A DNA stretch of 6,115 bases from Acidobacteriaceae bacterium (lineage in GTDB: Bacteria > Acidobacteriota > Terriglobia > Terriglobales > Acidobacteriaceae): NCBI GenBank assembly GCA_003152795.1, contig PMBA01000443.1:7148-13262 (forward strand). The letters run 5' to 3'. This document shows, piece after piece, positions 1-6,110 of this stretch. A program made the translations under genes and the position numbers. The notes beneath the pieces were generated by a model. The model saw only the letters and a list, made by a program, of their open reading frames with translations. It was not told the origin of the DNA and did not search any database. The stretch's first letter is position 1, and every line of letters begins with the position of its first letter.

Positions 1-108
1 ATCTTCGAGGTCGAACTGCTCTCCATCCAGGAGAAGCCAAAAGACGACAAGAGCAAGGAAGAGAAAAAGGAAGAAAAGAAGGACGACAAGACCGACGAGA
101 AGAAGTAA
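1..108 (+). CDS. C-terminal end of an FKBP-type peptidyl-prolyl cis-trans isomerase (partial, 5' end outside window)
   Basis: Frame 1 is open from the left edge and ends at TAA 106-108, giving 35 residues. The first ten, IFEVELLSIQ, match the last beta strand of FKBP domains (typically [LV]-[IV]-F-[DE]-V-E-L-L), which closes the prolyl-isomerase fold that catalyses cis-trans isomerisation of Xaa-Pro bonds. The following 25 residues are almost only charged: 11 Lys, 11 Asp/Glu and one each of Pro, Ser and Thr, so a disordered tail of near-zero net charge is expected. Acidic/basic tails after the FKBP domain are common, but this one is strongly mixed-charge. Whether the protein is cytoplasmic or exported cannot be told because the N-terminus is missing. 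It is convergent with the His-rich gene, and a hairpin begins 17 bases after its stop. The FKBP identity rests on one strand only; the reading frame is secure. Confidence 0.62.
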   Translation: MFEVELLSIQEKPKDDKSKEEKKEEKKDDKTDEKK

Positions 109-125
109 GCAACCATTAACCGGTT

Positions 126-153
126 GAGGGACCGGCGTTCCCGCCCGTCCCTC
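126..153. terminator. Strong hairpin between convergent genes, probable bidirectional terminator without U tract
   Basis: GAGGGAC (126-132) pairs perfectly with GTCCCTC (147-153). After a C/C mismatch (133 and 146), GGCG (134-137) pairs with CGCC (142-145) around a TTCC tetraloop. The hairpin lies 17 bases past the FKBP stop and 33 bases past the stop of the minus-strand gene ending at 187, the expected place for a shared terminator. Neither strand has a U-run after it, so it may instead act as an mRNA 3'-end stabiliser or need Rho. An 8-base palindrome AACCGGTT (118-125) abuts its left arm. The rest of the 109-186 gap shows nothing else. Confidence 0.6.
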
Positions 154-186
154 TCCCGGAGCTCTGCGTCATAACATCTCACCCCT

Positions 187-723
187 CTACATTCCCAGAT
201 ACTGCACGTGGACGTAGGTTCCGAGCCTGACGTTATAGGCGAGGTACCAGCCGATGTGATCGGGATCGTCGTAAATGACGAGATCGTCCGCATCCCAGAG
301 CCATCCGTCACAGAAACCAATGTCGTAAGGAGCGACGGAAAAGAAGAAGCCCCCGAACCAGAAGCGGCCGGGGCCACCTCCACCAAGGCGCCACACGTGG
401 CTGCGGCCGAAACCGCCCGTGAATCGGCCATGTTCCCACGGATGCTCCAGATGGTAATGAGCGTCATTGCGGCCCGAATCATGGCCCACCCATTTTCCAT
501 TCGAATGTACGTGCGGAGCTTCGGGATGTCCGCCCTTGTCGCTGAAATGCCGGTTTTCCTCGGCCGGACGCGAATTGTTTACCCGGGCCGGACCATGCTT
601 CGGGATGTTTTGATGGCCGCCGCCGACCTCGGGCCGCCCACCCCCCTGATGTTCCCCGTGCTGCGCCAGCGCTGAGAGAGAAAACGCGAAACACAACGCG
701 AGCAATCCAATCAGTTTTTTCAT
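187..723 (-). CDS. Secreted His/Gly-rich protein of unknown function, 178 aa
   Basis: The precursor begins [21 protein letters not shown]: two lysines, a hydrophobic core and an A-L-A signal peptidase I site after residue 20, so it is exported. Residues 21-110 are polar and probably disordered, with 14 histidines (among them H22, H25, H37, H43, H59, H66, H71, H73, H81, H89, H91, H94, H98, H109) and several Gly runs. Residues 111-178 differ: rich in Trp, Phe, Tyr and Asp, with a [15 protein letters not shown] stretch and a closing [26 protein letters not shown] segment that looks like a small folded domain. I associate this C-terminal pattern with short uncharacterised acidobacterial proteins and know no function. 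Metal binding by the His region is plausible but unproven. The start is the ATG at 723, chosen for the signal peptide and the GGTGA ribosome site 7 bases upstream; a longer in-frame ATG at 981 would run through a terminator and the kinase 3' end. It appears monocistronic, between the kinase terminator and the hairpin at 126-153. Confidence 0.85.
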   Translation of the reverse strand: MKKLIGLLALCFAFSLSALAQHGEHQGGGRPEVGGGHQNIPKHGPARVNNSRPAEENRHFSDKGGHPEAPHVHSNGKWVGHDSGRNDAHYHLEHPWEHGRFTGGFGRSHVWRLGGGGPGRFWFGGFFFSVAPYDIGFCDGWLWDADDLVIYDDPDHIGWYLAYNVRLGTYVHVQYLGM

Positions 724-730
724 TTTGATT

Positions 731-735
731 TCACC
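731..735 (-). promoter_or_regulatory. Ribosome binding site GGTGA fixing the start of the His-rich protein
   Basis: On the minus strand GGTGA stands 7 bases before ATG 723. It matches the right part of the extended anti-Shine-Dalgarno complement AAGGAGGTGA. A second purine run AAAGGA (738-743) lies 14 bases from the ATG, too far to be the main site. This supports the 178-aa start over the longer frame. Confidence 0.6.
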
Positions 736-780
736 ATTCCTTTCATCAGCGATAACACCGTATCCGGTTGGATGTTTCTG

Positions 781-797
781 TGAATTTTGAAGATTCA
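781..797. repeat. Short inverted repeat TGAAT-N7-ATTCA upstream of the His-rich gene
   Basis: Perfect 5-base arms TGAAT (781-785) and ATTCA (793-797) are separated by 7 bases, in the 83-base stretch between the kinase terminator and the His-rich gene that must hold this gene's promoter. A second small inverted repeat, ATCC-AACC-GGAT on the minus strand, lies at about 762-773. Either could be an operator, but arms this short arise by chance. I found no convincing -35/-10 pair in 724-806. Confidence 0.25.
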
Positions 798-806
798 GCG
801 CAAAGC

Positions 807-836
807 AAAAAGCCGGCGCGGATGGCTCCGGGCCGG
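807..836 (-). terminator. Rho-independent terminator of the kinase gene
   Basis: Read on the minus strand, CCGGC (836-832) pairs with GCCGG (817-813). After a C/C mismatch, CGGA pairs with TCCG around a GCCA loop, then C and five T (811-807), followed by GCTTTG. It begins 7 bases after the kinase TAA. GC-rich stem, tetraloop and U-run make this a classic intrinsic terminator. It implies that the downstream His-rich gene has its own promoter. Confidence 0.85.
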
Positions 837-842
837 AAACCC

Positions 843-3431
843 TTACTTCAATCCCGTGACCACGTATGCCTCCGACAACACCCGCACGTAGATGTATGCG
901 TACGCTGTCCCGTCGCTTGAAAGATGAAGCCGGCCGAGGGACGAGACGCCCGCGCCCGCTTCCTCCCCGAAGGTTTTCCACGGCTCCATTTTCCCGGTTT
1001 GTACATTTACCCGGGAGACCTTCAGGGCTTTCGCGGCTCCGCGGGTCGGAACCACATAGACGGACTGGCCATCCGGCGTCCAGCCAATCACACCGTAGTT
1101 CGCTTCAAGCCCCGGTATGGCATGGAACCCGCCTCCCTCCAGGGGCCATATCCCCCGTTTTCCGTCGGGTCCACGCACCGCTATGTTCCTGCCGTCCGGC
1201 GACACTAGCACTCCGGCGATGCCCTCGGGAGTCACCGGTTTCGAATCTCCCGTACTCACATCGATCAGGTAGTCGCGCCCACCGTGTCCCGCCTCAATCC
1301 CAGAAGCCAGCAACCGTTTGCCATCGGGCAGAAAGCGAACGGAACCGTAGCTCACTGCATCGTGCGTCAGCTTTCTTGCTTCCCCCGCTCCCGTGGGGAC
1401 CAGGCTCAGCGGTCCGCCCTTCGCGGGCTTCGTGATAGCGAATTTTGCATCGGGTGACAGCGCCTCGGACATCCCTTCGCCGATTTTTGCCGGAGGGGAA
1501 CCATCCGTGTCGCGCAGGAACACGGTGTAATTCGGCCCCCCGCCATCGCCTTCTTCCTCGAAAAGAATCTTCCGTCCGTCAAGGCTCATGTCGCTCAGCT
1601 CAGACCACCCGAACCATCCCAGTTCCCGCTCCTCTTTCCCCCCCGGCGCCGTGCCCCGTATTCCAATCCGTATGTGGTTGGTCACGGTCAACACGGTTTC
1701 GTTCCGCAGGTCTTCCAGCCACACCCCACCGGGCACATTCGTGATGGTCCGCAGCTTGCCCGAGAGAGTTACGGCGCGTGGGTTGGCGGCGCTACCGCTG
1801 CTGGTCGAGGTGAACCATATCTCATCGCCCGCCGGAGACCAGAGAATGCCCTGCAGCGACGTCCACCCGGAAGAAAGTTTCTTCTCTTTTTCCTGGCCAT
1901 TCGCGTCGATCAACGCGACCGAACCTTCGTCGTCGCCCCCTGTATTTTCGTGATCGGCAAAGGCGACCCACTTCCCGTCCGGAGAAATCTTCGGGTGACT
2001 CATCCAGTTAATGCTGTCCACAAGCACCTTGCCAACCGGGTACTCCAGACGCCAGTGATTGTTTTCCGGCAGGTAACGGACGATCGCCATACTGTCGCCG
2101 TTCGCGGACCAGTCCGCGTCCTGCACATTATCCAGCACTTCGCGCGGTGTTCCCCCGCTCAGAGGAACTCGCGCCAGCGTTCCGCTTCGCGCATAGCCCC
2201 CGTAACCGACCGTATTGAGCCGAATCGCCATTTCGCCGCTCTTGGAAATTGCCAGCAGCTCGGCGTCTTTGATTCCCAGTTCGCGCGCGCCCGGATCGTC
2301 TGTACGCGACAAGTAGAGCTGGCGTTCGCCGCCCTCCCACGATGCGCTGTAAACAATGCTGCCGTCCGGCGTAAACCGCGCGTTGCCGATGGAACCAGTT
2401 CGAAAAGTGATCTGCTGATACTCGGCCAGGGTCGCCCGGCCGCTGCTTTTGCCGTGCCACCAGCCCAGGCCGTACACCACGCCCGCCAGCGCAAGTCCGC
2501 ACGCCAGTCCCAGCAGCAGCTTGCGCCGCGGCTGATTTTTTTCCGTGCCCGCAGCCGCGACTCTTGCCGTGCTGCCCGAAAGCCCGGACAGATGTTCGAG
2601 ATCAAACGCTATGTCGCTGGCGGAATGAAAGCGCCCCTCGGGATTTTTCTCCAGGCAGTGGTGGACGATGCGCTCCAGCGCCGGAGAAACATTGCGATTC
2701 GTTTCCGTAAGCTCCGCGGGCTCTTCCTTCAGGATCGAGCTCATCGTGTCCGCGGCAGTGTCGCCGTGGAATGCCCGCTTGCCCGAAAGCATCTCGTACA
2801 GAATTGCCCCAAAACTGAATATGTCCGAGCGCGGGTCGAGCGCCATGCCGCGCACTTGCTCGGGCGACATGTAGCCCGCCGTCCCCATCACCACTCCCGC
2901 TTCCGTGCCGTGAGTCGCGGTTGGCATCGAGGTGTGGGAGCCGGTATCGGCCTGCGTCAGTTTGGCTAAACCGAAGTCCAGAATCTTGACTCGGCCATCC
3001 TTCGTGACGAATAGATTCTCCGGCTTGAGGTCGCGATGAATGATCCCTTTTTCGTGGGCCGCGGCCAGTCCATGCGCCATCTGCAAGGCGTAGTCGAGAG
3101 CCTTGCGCACCGCAATCGCCCCGCTGCGCAGTCGCTCCCGCAGCGTCTCTCCCTCCAGCAGTTCGGACACCACGTAGGGCGAGCCCTCGCTGGTGCCGAT
3201 ATCAAATACCGCCAGGATGTTGGGATGGTTCAGCGCCGCAGTGGCCAGCGCCTCCTGCTCAAACCGCCGCATCCGGTCCGCGTCAAGAGAAAGAGCCTGC
3301 GGCAAAACCTTGATCGCTACGTCGCGGCGAAGCCGGGAGTCCCGGGCCCGATAAACTTCGCCCATCCCCCCAGCTCCCAGGAGGGCGACGATTTCATAGG
3401 GTCCAAGTTTGGTGCCAGGGGAGAGGTTCAT
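843..3431 (-). CDS. Transmembrane serine/threonine protein kinase with C-terminal WD40-like (PD40) beta-propeller, 862 aa
   Basis: A Hanks-type kinase that should transfer ATP phosphate to Ser/Thr of itself or partner proteins. The kinase domain (about 11-280) has the Gly loop G19-A-G21-G-M-G24, ATP-anchoring Lys K41 in VAIK, probable helix-C Glu E60, the catalytic loop H132-R-D134-L-K-P-E-N139 (an RD kinase), D152-F-G154 and the P+1 segment [10 protein letters not shown] (183-192). All catalytic residues are present, and the activation segment between DFG and SPE holds many Thr/Ser that could be autophosphorylated. A single membrane helix (about 304-323) follows basic residues P-R-R-K (301-304), which puts the kinase inside and the rest outside. 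Residues 340-862 contain about ten PD40-type blades with the [ST]-P-D-G-x motif (near 353, 481, 531, 615, 658, 700, 743, 784, 837), predicting a TolB-like propeller, presumably the ligand- or protein-sensing part. The end, [18 protein letters not shown], resembles the terminal motif I know from acidobacterial kinases of this type. No PASTA repeats. The start at ATG 3431 fits the family but has no Shine-Dalgarno. Substrate and signal are unknown. Confidence 0.95.
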   Translation of the reverse strand: MNLSPGTKLGPYEIVALLGAGGMGEVYRARDSRLRRDVAIKVLPQALSLDADRMRRFEQEALATAALNHPNILAVFDIGTSEGSPYVVSELLEGETLRERLRSGAIAVRKALDYALQMAHGLAAAHEKGIIHRDLKPENLFVTKDGRVKILDFGLAKLTQADTGSHTSMPTATHGTEAGVVMGTAGYMSPEQVRGMALDPRSDIFSFGAILYEMLSGKRAFHGDTAADTMSSILKEEPAELTETNRNVSPALERIVHHCLEKNPEGRFHSASDIAFDLEHLSGLSGSTARVAAAGTEKNQPRRKLLLGLACGLALAGVVYGLGWWHGKSSGRATLAEYQQITFRTGSIGNARFTPDGSIVYSASWEGGERQLYLSRTDDPGARELGIKDAELLAISKSGEMAIRLNTVGYGGYARSGTLARVPLSGGTPREVLDNVQDADWSANGDSMAIVRYLPENNHWRLEYPVGKVLVDSINWMSHPKISPDGKWVAFADHENTGGDDEGSVALIDANGQEKEKKLSSGWTSLQGILWSPAGDEIWFTSTSSGSAANPRAVTLSGKLRTITNVPGGVWLEDLRNETVLTVTNHIRIGIRGTAPGGKEERELGWFGWSELSDMSLDGRKILFEEEGDGGGPNYTVFLRDTDGSPPAKIGEGMSEALSPDAKFAITKPAKGGPLSLVPTGAGEARKLTHDAVSYGSVRFLPDGKRLLASGIEAGHGGRDYLIDVSTGDSKPVTPEGIAGVLVSPDGRNIAVRGPDGKRGIWPLEGGGFHAIPGLEANYGVIGWTPDGQSVYVVPTRGAAKALKVSRVNVQTGKMEPWKTFGEEAGAGVSSLGRLHLSSDGTAYAYIYVRVLSEAYVVTGLK

Positions 3432-3435
3432 CAGT

Positions 3436-3448
3436 GGGCGCGATTATA
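3436..3448 (-). promoter_or_regulatory. Probable promoter -10 box of the kinase gene, implying a leaderless or very short 5' leader
   Basis: The minus strand reads TATAAT at 3448-3443, an exact sigma-70 -10 consensus in otherwise GC-rich DNA. Standard spacing puts the transcript start near 3436, only about 5 bases before ATG 3431, and the bases between (CGCGCCCACTG) contain no Shine-Dalgarno. No good -35 lies 16-19 bases upstream (the 17-base spacer gives ACCAGC). A CTGACA at 3484-3479 is too far, with a 30-base spacer. Confidence 0.5.
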
Positions 3449-3547
3449 ACCCAGGGAGGCAGGCTGCTGGTTTCTTGCTGTCAGGTCTCAACTTCCCATC
3501 CAGGCGGAATAAGAAAGGACGAAGTATGTGCCCGCCCGACCCAAGCG

Positions 3548-3561
3548 GTGGCTACAGCCAC
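3548..3561. repeat. Perfect inverted repeat GTGGCT-AC-AGCCAC in the 3432-3600 intergenic gap
   Basis: Six-base perfect arms give a tight hairpin (5 bp with a TACA/TGTA loop) about 40 bases past the stop of the Toastrack gene and 117 bases before the kinase start. It has no U-run on either strand, so it is not a standard terminator. It could be an mRNA 3'-end structure, a protein site or part of a dispersed intergenic repeat. No other terminator for the two-gene unit is evident; an AAGC/GCTT mini-stem followed by TTTT on the minus strand near 3580-3596 is too weak to call. Confidence 0.45.
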
Positions 3562-3600
3562 GGTCTGGTTTCATGGGGCCAAAAGCCAAGGGCCGCTTCC

Positions 3601-5094
3601 CTAATTTTCGCTCTCCACCGGCGCCGCCTTCGGAGCCGGCAGCGCTTTCGCCGGCTTGCCCGTTTTCGCAGGCGTGGCTGGCGGAATGGGCGGAGCCGGA
3701 GGAACCACTGCAACCGTTCCTTTGCGGATCTCGATCGCTCCCTTTTCGCAATTCATCACCAGCCGCGGACCGTTGGCTCCAATCGAACCGCTGGCGCTCG
3801 ATTGCCTATCGTGTTTGTCGACTATGATCTCGTCGAAGTCGCTCTCGATTTCTCCTTCGCGCGTGCGCGCCTCCACCTTGATCGCCGTATTCGGCGGAAT
3901 CGAAACCTGCACGTCGCCCTTGCGATTGTCGATCTGGATATTCCCCGGCTTGTGCAGCCCGACCTCCACCGTCCCATTGGAGTCTTCCAGGCGCAGGTCG
4001 CCCGACACGCCCTCCAGCGCGATGTCCTTCGACCGCGTTGTCAGCCGCATCGGTCCGTTCAGCGAGTCGGCCCGCAGGTCGCCGGAATCCAGATCCAGCC
4101 GGCCATCCAGCCGCGCAAATTCCATATCTGTTCTGGACGAGTGGAAACTCACGGTCTTGCTGATTCGAACCAGCCTCACGCTTTCCTGAAACTCTCCATT
4201 CAGATGGGCCTCGCCCTCCACATCTTCCACCGCTACCTCGTTCGCCTTGCCCTGAATGGTCACGTTGCCTTTCACATGTGCCAGGCGCGCGGAACTGCTG
4301 TCCAGGTTCAGCGACACGTTGCCGGTGTGGTCGTTGATGTTGACTTCGCCGCGATGGTGGTTGACCTCTACATTGCTTGTCATTCCCGTGATCGTCACTT
4401 CGCCTCGCCCCGAAGTCACGATCAGCGCCGTATTGGCTGGGACATAAATATCCAGGTCCGTGGTCACGCCCTTGTCGCCCGCGCCCTGCGTGTTTGCGTT
4501 TAAGGTGACAACCTTGTCGGCCACGGTGATCTGCGGTTTGGTCTTGCTGTTGTAGTTTTCGGCGTCCTGCTCCTTTTCCGCGCGCACTTTCTTGCGGACC
4601 GACACTTTCATCGTCTTGCCATCCGCCACATTGATCGTAATCGTGCCCCGGTCGTCATTGACGTGCAGCGTGCTGCCCGCCGCGATTTCATTGCTGAGTT
4701 CGTCGCTATAGTCGAACGTGGACCCGCCAAAGATCTCGTCCAGTCCTTCATCGTCCCCAATCTGGATGTGTTCCCCAAGGTTCTTCCAGTTCACACGCGC
4801 CGCCTGCGTCGCAATCAGTCCGGCTCCGATCAGGAACAGCATCAGGAAAACGCCCCCCACGCCTATACCGCGCGTCGGTTGGCCCAGGCGCTTCGCCTGT
4901 TCGTACTCAATCAGTTTCAACACTCCCCACAGGATCAGCAGCGCCGGCCAGAAGCGCGCGAACAGCGATCCCAGCCCGTGCCATTCCAGAATGCCCATCG
5001 TTCCGAGCAGGAACAGCACTCCGATCAGTATCAGTACGACCGGACCGGCGATCGAACGGTGCGGAGGACGCGGTGTGATCATTGGGCTAGCCAC
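3601..5094 (-). CDS. LiaI/LiaF-type membrane module fused to a Toastrack/DUF4097 beta-helical domain, 497 aa
   Basis: Residues 15-62 hold two hydrophobic helices (about 17-35 and 46-62) with the pattern GPVVLILIGVLFLLGTMGIL...FWPALLILWGVLKL, the LiaI/LiaF transmembrane module (DUF5668-like). A third helix follows at about 78-97. The basic stretch AKRLGQPTR (67-75) marks a cytoplasmic loop, so the region after residue 100 should be extracytoplasmic. Residues 140-458 are a run of short beta strands with Gly turns and alternating hydrophobics (e.g. GRGEVTITG, HRGEVNINDHTGNVSLNLD, SGDLRLEDSNGTVEVGL), typical of DUF4097, the Toastrack superfamily that also contains the LiaF C-terminal domain. Residues 463-494 form a Pro/Ala/Lys tail. 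Relatives act as membrane-anchored regulators or sensors in Lia/Psp-type envelope-stress responses; the role here is inferred. Start: GTG 5094, with GAGGTGA (5098-5104) just upstream; the in-frame ATG at 5082 is too far from that site. It overlaps the preceding gene by 8 bases, indicating translational coupling. Confidence 0.88.
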   Translation of the reverse strand: MASPMITPRPPHRSIAGPVVLILIGVLFLLGTMGILEWHGLGSLFARFWPALLILWGVLKLIEYEQAKRLGQPTRGIGVGGVFLMLFLIGAGLIATQAARVNWKNLGEHIQIGDDEGLDEIFGGSTFDYSDELSNEIAAGSTLHVNDDRGTITINVADGKTMKVSVRKKVRAEKEQDAENYNSKTKPQITVADKVVTLNANTQGAGDKGVTTDLDIYVPANTALIVTSGRGEVTITGMTSNVEVNHHRGEVNINDHTGNVSLNLDSSSARLAHVKGNVTIQGKANEVAVEDVEGEAHLNGEFQESVRLVRISKTVSFHSSRTDMEFARLDGRLDLDSGDLRADSLNGPMRLTTRSKDIALEGVSGDLRLEDSNGTVEVGLHKPGNIQIDNRKGDVQVSIPPNTAIKVEARTREGEIESDFDEIIVDKHDRQSSASGSIGANGPRLVMNCEKGAIEIRKGTVAVVPPAPPIPPATPAKTGKPAKALPAPKAAPVESEN

Positions 5095-6100
5095 GGTTCA
5101 CCTCACTGGTTGGTGGAACTGGTGGTACGGGTGGAACAGGTGGAGTGGGAGGAATCGGCCCTCCCGGCGCAGTCGTCACTGGCCCCAGCGGCGGAGCGTG
5201 TCCCTCGACCGAAGCGCTTCCCTGCAGCAGTTTCACTCCGCCAATCACCAGCAGAATCACCGGCCAGGTATGGCCGAAGTTGGCGCCCACATGCAGGTTC
5301 TCCAGCAGGAACAGGAAGCCGATGGTCAAAAGCATCGCCGGACCCATCAGCCGCCGGGACCGGCAGCGCGCACATTGGCAACCCCCGCACCCCCCCGGCA
5401 GCAAGCCCCAGTTGCGCGCGGCCAGCCACGCCCCCAGCCCGATCAGAATCAAAGGCCAGAAGCGATCCAGTCCGTATTCCATCAGGCCCATGGTGTGCAG
5501 CAGGAAGATCACGCCCAGCAAAATGAGCACGATCGCGCCCACCGGGACTTTGCTCGCCTCAATTTTCCCCCCACCGCCAAACGTTGCCGCCAGCCCGAAA
5601 GGATCCGGTAATGGCTGCGCCATCTGGATCGCCTTTGCCGAGCGCACCGCGTCAAAGATCTGGTAGACGACAAAGAACGCGATTCCGAGCCCGCAGAAAA
5701 CGCCTAACGCGGTTGAGCGATCGCTGTCGGCGGCGTTGGCTCCCGCGATGAGCAGAACAAAAATCGCCAGATGCGCCAGTCCCTTCGCATATTGCCCGGT
5801 ATACACGGCACCCACGCCAAAGGGAAAAAATCCAGCCAGAATGCCCGCCACCGTCGGGTTGGGTCCACTGCTGCCTCCCGGAGCAGGCGTTGGGGGAGGA
5901 ACATATCCCGGCGCTCCCGCGGCAAACGTGCCCGGAACGAATCCCGCCGTTCCCGCCGCCGCCCCTTCCATCTTCGCTCCCAGGCATTCTTCGCAGTAGA
6001 TCACGCCCCGCACGGGACGTGTACAGTTCGCGCACAGTGCCTTTCCGCAAGTGCGGCAATAGGCCACTGCTGACGCATCAGCATGATTGGCGCAGTTCAT
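5087..6100 (-). CDS. B-box zinc-finger membrane protein with two LiaI/LiaF-type transmembrane modules, 337 aa
   Basis: Residues 3-39 carry C3-x2-H6-x8-C15-x2-C18-x4-C23-x2-C26-x9-C36-x2-C39, a B-box-type zinc finger expected to bind two zinc ions and act as a cytoplasmic interaction domain. A Gly/Ala/Pro linker (45-80) leads to a TM2-like region: amphipathic AGFFPFGVGAVYTGQY, then helices at about 107-123 and 130-149 ending in QIFDAVRSAK. Two LiaI/LiaF-type helix pairs follow, 186-228 and 252-293, each with an I-G-x-x-F-L-L...W-P-x-x-L pattern. Between them sits a second Cys cluster, C238-x2-C241-x-C243-x2-C246, beside R-S-R-R, which places it in the cytoplasm by the positive-inside rule. The tail (313-330) is a Pro-Pro-Val/Thr repeat. 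Start: ATG 6100, with GGAGGT (6105-6110) 4 bases upstream. It is the first visible gene of a two-gene unit; its promoter lies beyond the window. A role as a membrane-bound adaptor or sensor in envelope stress is inferred from the modules; no enzyme motif is present. Confidence 0.85.
   Translation of the reverse strand: MNCANHADASAVAYCRTCGKALCANCTRPVRGVIYCEECLGAKMEGAAAGTAGFVPGTFAAGAPGYVPPPTPAPGGSSGPNPTVAGILAGFFPFGVGAVYTGQYAKGLAHLAIFVLLIAGANAADSDRSTALGVFCGLGIAFFVVYQIFDAVRSAKAIQMAQPLPDPFGLAATFGGGGKIEASKVPVGAIVLILLGVIFLLHTMGLMEYGLDRFWPLILIGLGAWLAARNWGLLPGGCGGCQCARCRSRRLMGPAMLLTIGFLFLLENLHVGANFGHTWPVILLVIGGVKLLQGSASVEGHAPPLGPVTTAPGGPIPPTPPVPPVPPVPPTSEVNRG
5098..5104 (-). promoter_or_regulatory. 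Ribosome binding site GAGGTGA inside the upstream gene, selecting the GTG start of the Toastrack gene
   Basis: The minus strand has GAGGTGA with 6 bases between GAGG and GTG 5094. The motif lies within the last codons of the B-box gene (E-V-N), whose TAG is at 5089-5087. The ATG at 5082 would be about 15 bases away from it. Overlap plus an internal site implies coupled translation and roughly matched output of the two proteins. Confidence 0.75.
5112..5156 (-). repeat. 9-bp tandem repeat (about 5 units) coding the Pro-Pro-Val tail of the B-box protein
   Basis: On the plus strand the units are GGTGGAACT, GGTGGTACG, GGTGGAACA, GGTGGAGTG and GGAGGAATC, in register every 9 bases. On the coding strand they give repeated P-P-V / P-P-T triplets near residues 316-330. 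It is an in-frame minisatellite whose length could change without a frameshift. It lies directly before the ribosome binding site of the next gene. Confidence 0.75.
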
Positions 6101-6104
6101 ACAA

Positions 6105-6110
6105 ACCTCC
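6105..6110 (-). promoter_or_regulatory. Strong ribosome binding site GGAGGT of the B-box membrane gene
   Basis: The minus strand reads GGAGGTTTGT-ATG, a near-consensus Shine-Dalgarno 4 bases (from GGAGGT) before ATG 6100. It contrasts with the kinase gene, which has none. Confidence 0.8.

Noticed and set aside
208..675. Plus-strand 155-codon open frame opposite the His-rich gene
   Set aside because: The minus-strand protein has a signal peptide, a ribosome site and a coherent layout. The plus frame is its shadow.
724..981. 86-residue N-terminal extension of the His-rich protein
   Set aside because: It would cross the kinase terminator and the kinase 3' end and bury the signal peptide. The ATG at 723 has its own ribosome site.
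1674..2969. Long open frame of 431 codons on the plus strand, antisense to the kinase
   Set aside because: It lies wholly inside a kinase gene with all its motifs. The translation has no recognisable domain and an Arg/Ala/His-rich composition typical of antisense frames in GC-rich DNA.
3479..3484. CTGACA as -35 box for the kinase promoter
   Set aside because: It lies 30 bases from TATAAT, far outside the 16-19 base range.
4192..4800. Recurring G-x-V-x-[IV] segments in the Toastrack gene as a DNA repeat
   Set aside because: The repetition is at the level of beta strands in the protein. The DNA shows no regular repeat unit, so it is fold periodicity and not a repeat array.
5080..5082. ATG as an alternative start of the Toastrack gene (four codons in)
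   Set aside because: The strong GAGGTGA site is correctly spaced for GTG 5094 and too far from this ATG.
4663..5611. Overlapping plus-strand open frames of 287 and 297 codons
   Set aside because: They oppose the two LiaF-type genes, are rich in Arg, Ser, Pro and Gln, and have no domain, signal peptide or ribosome site of note.
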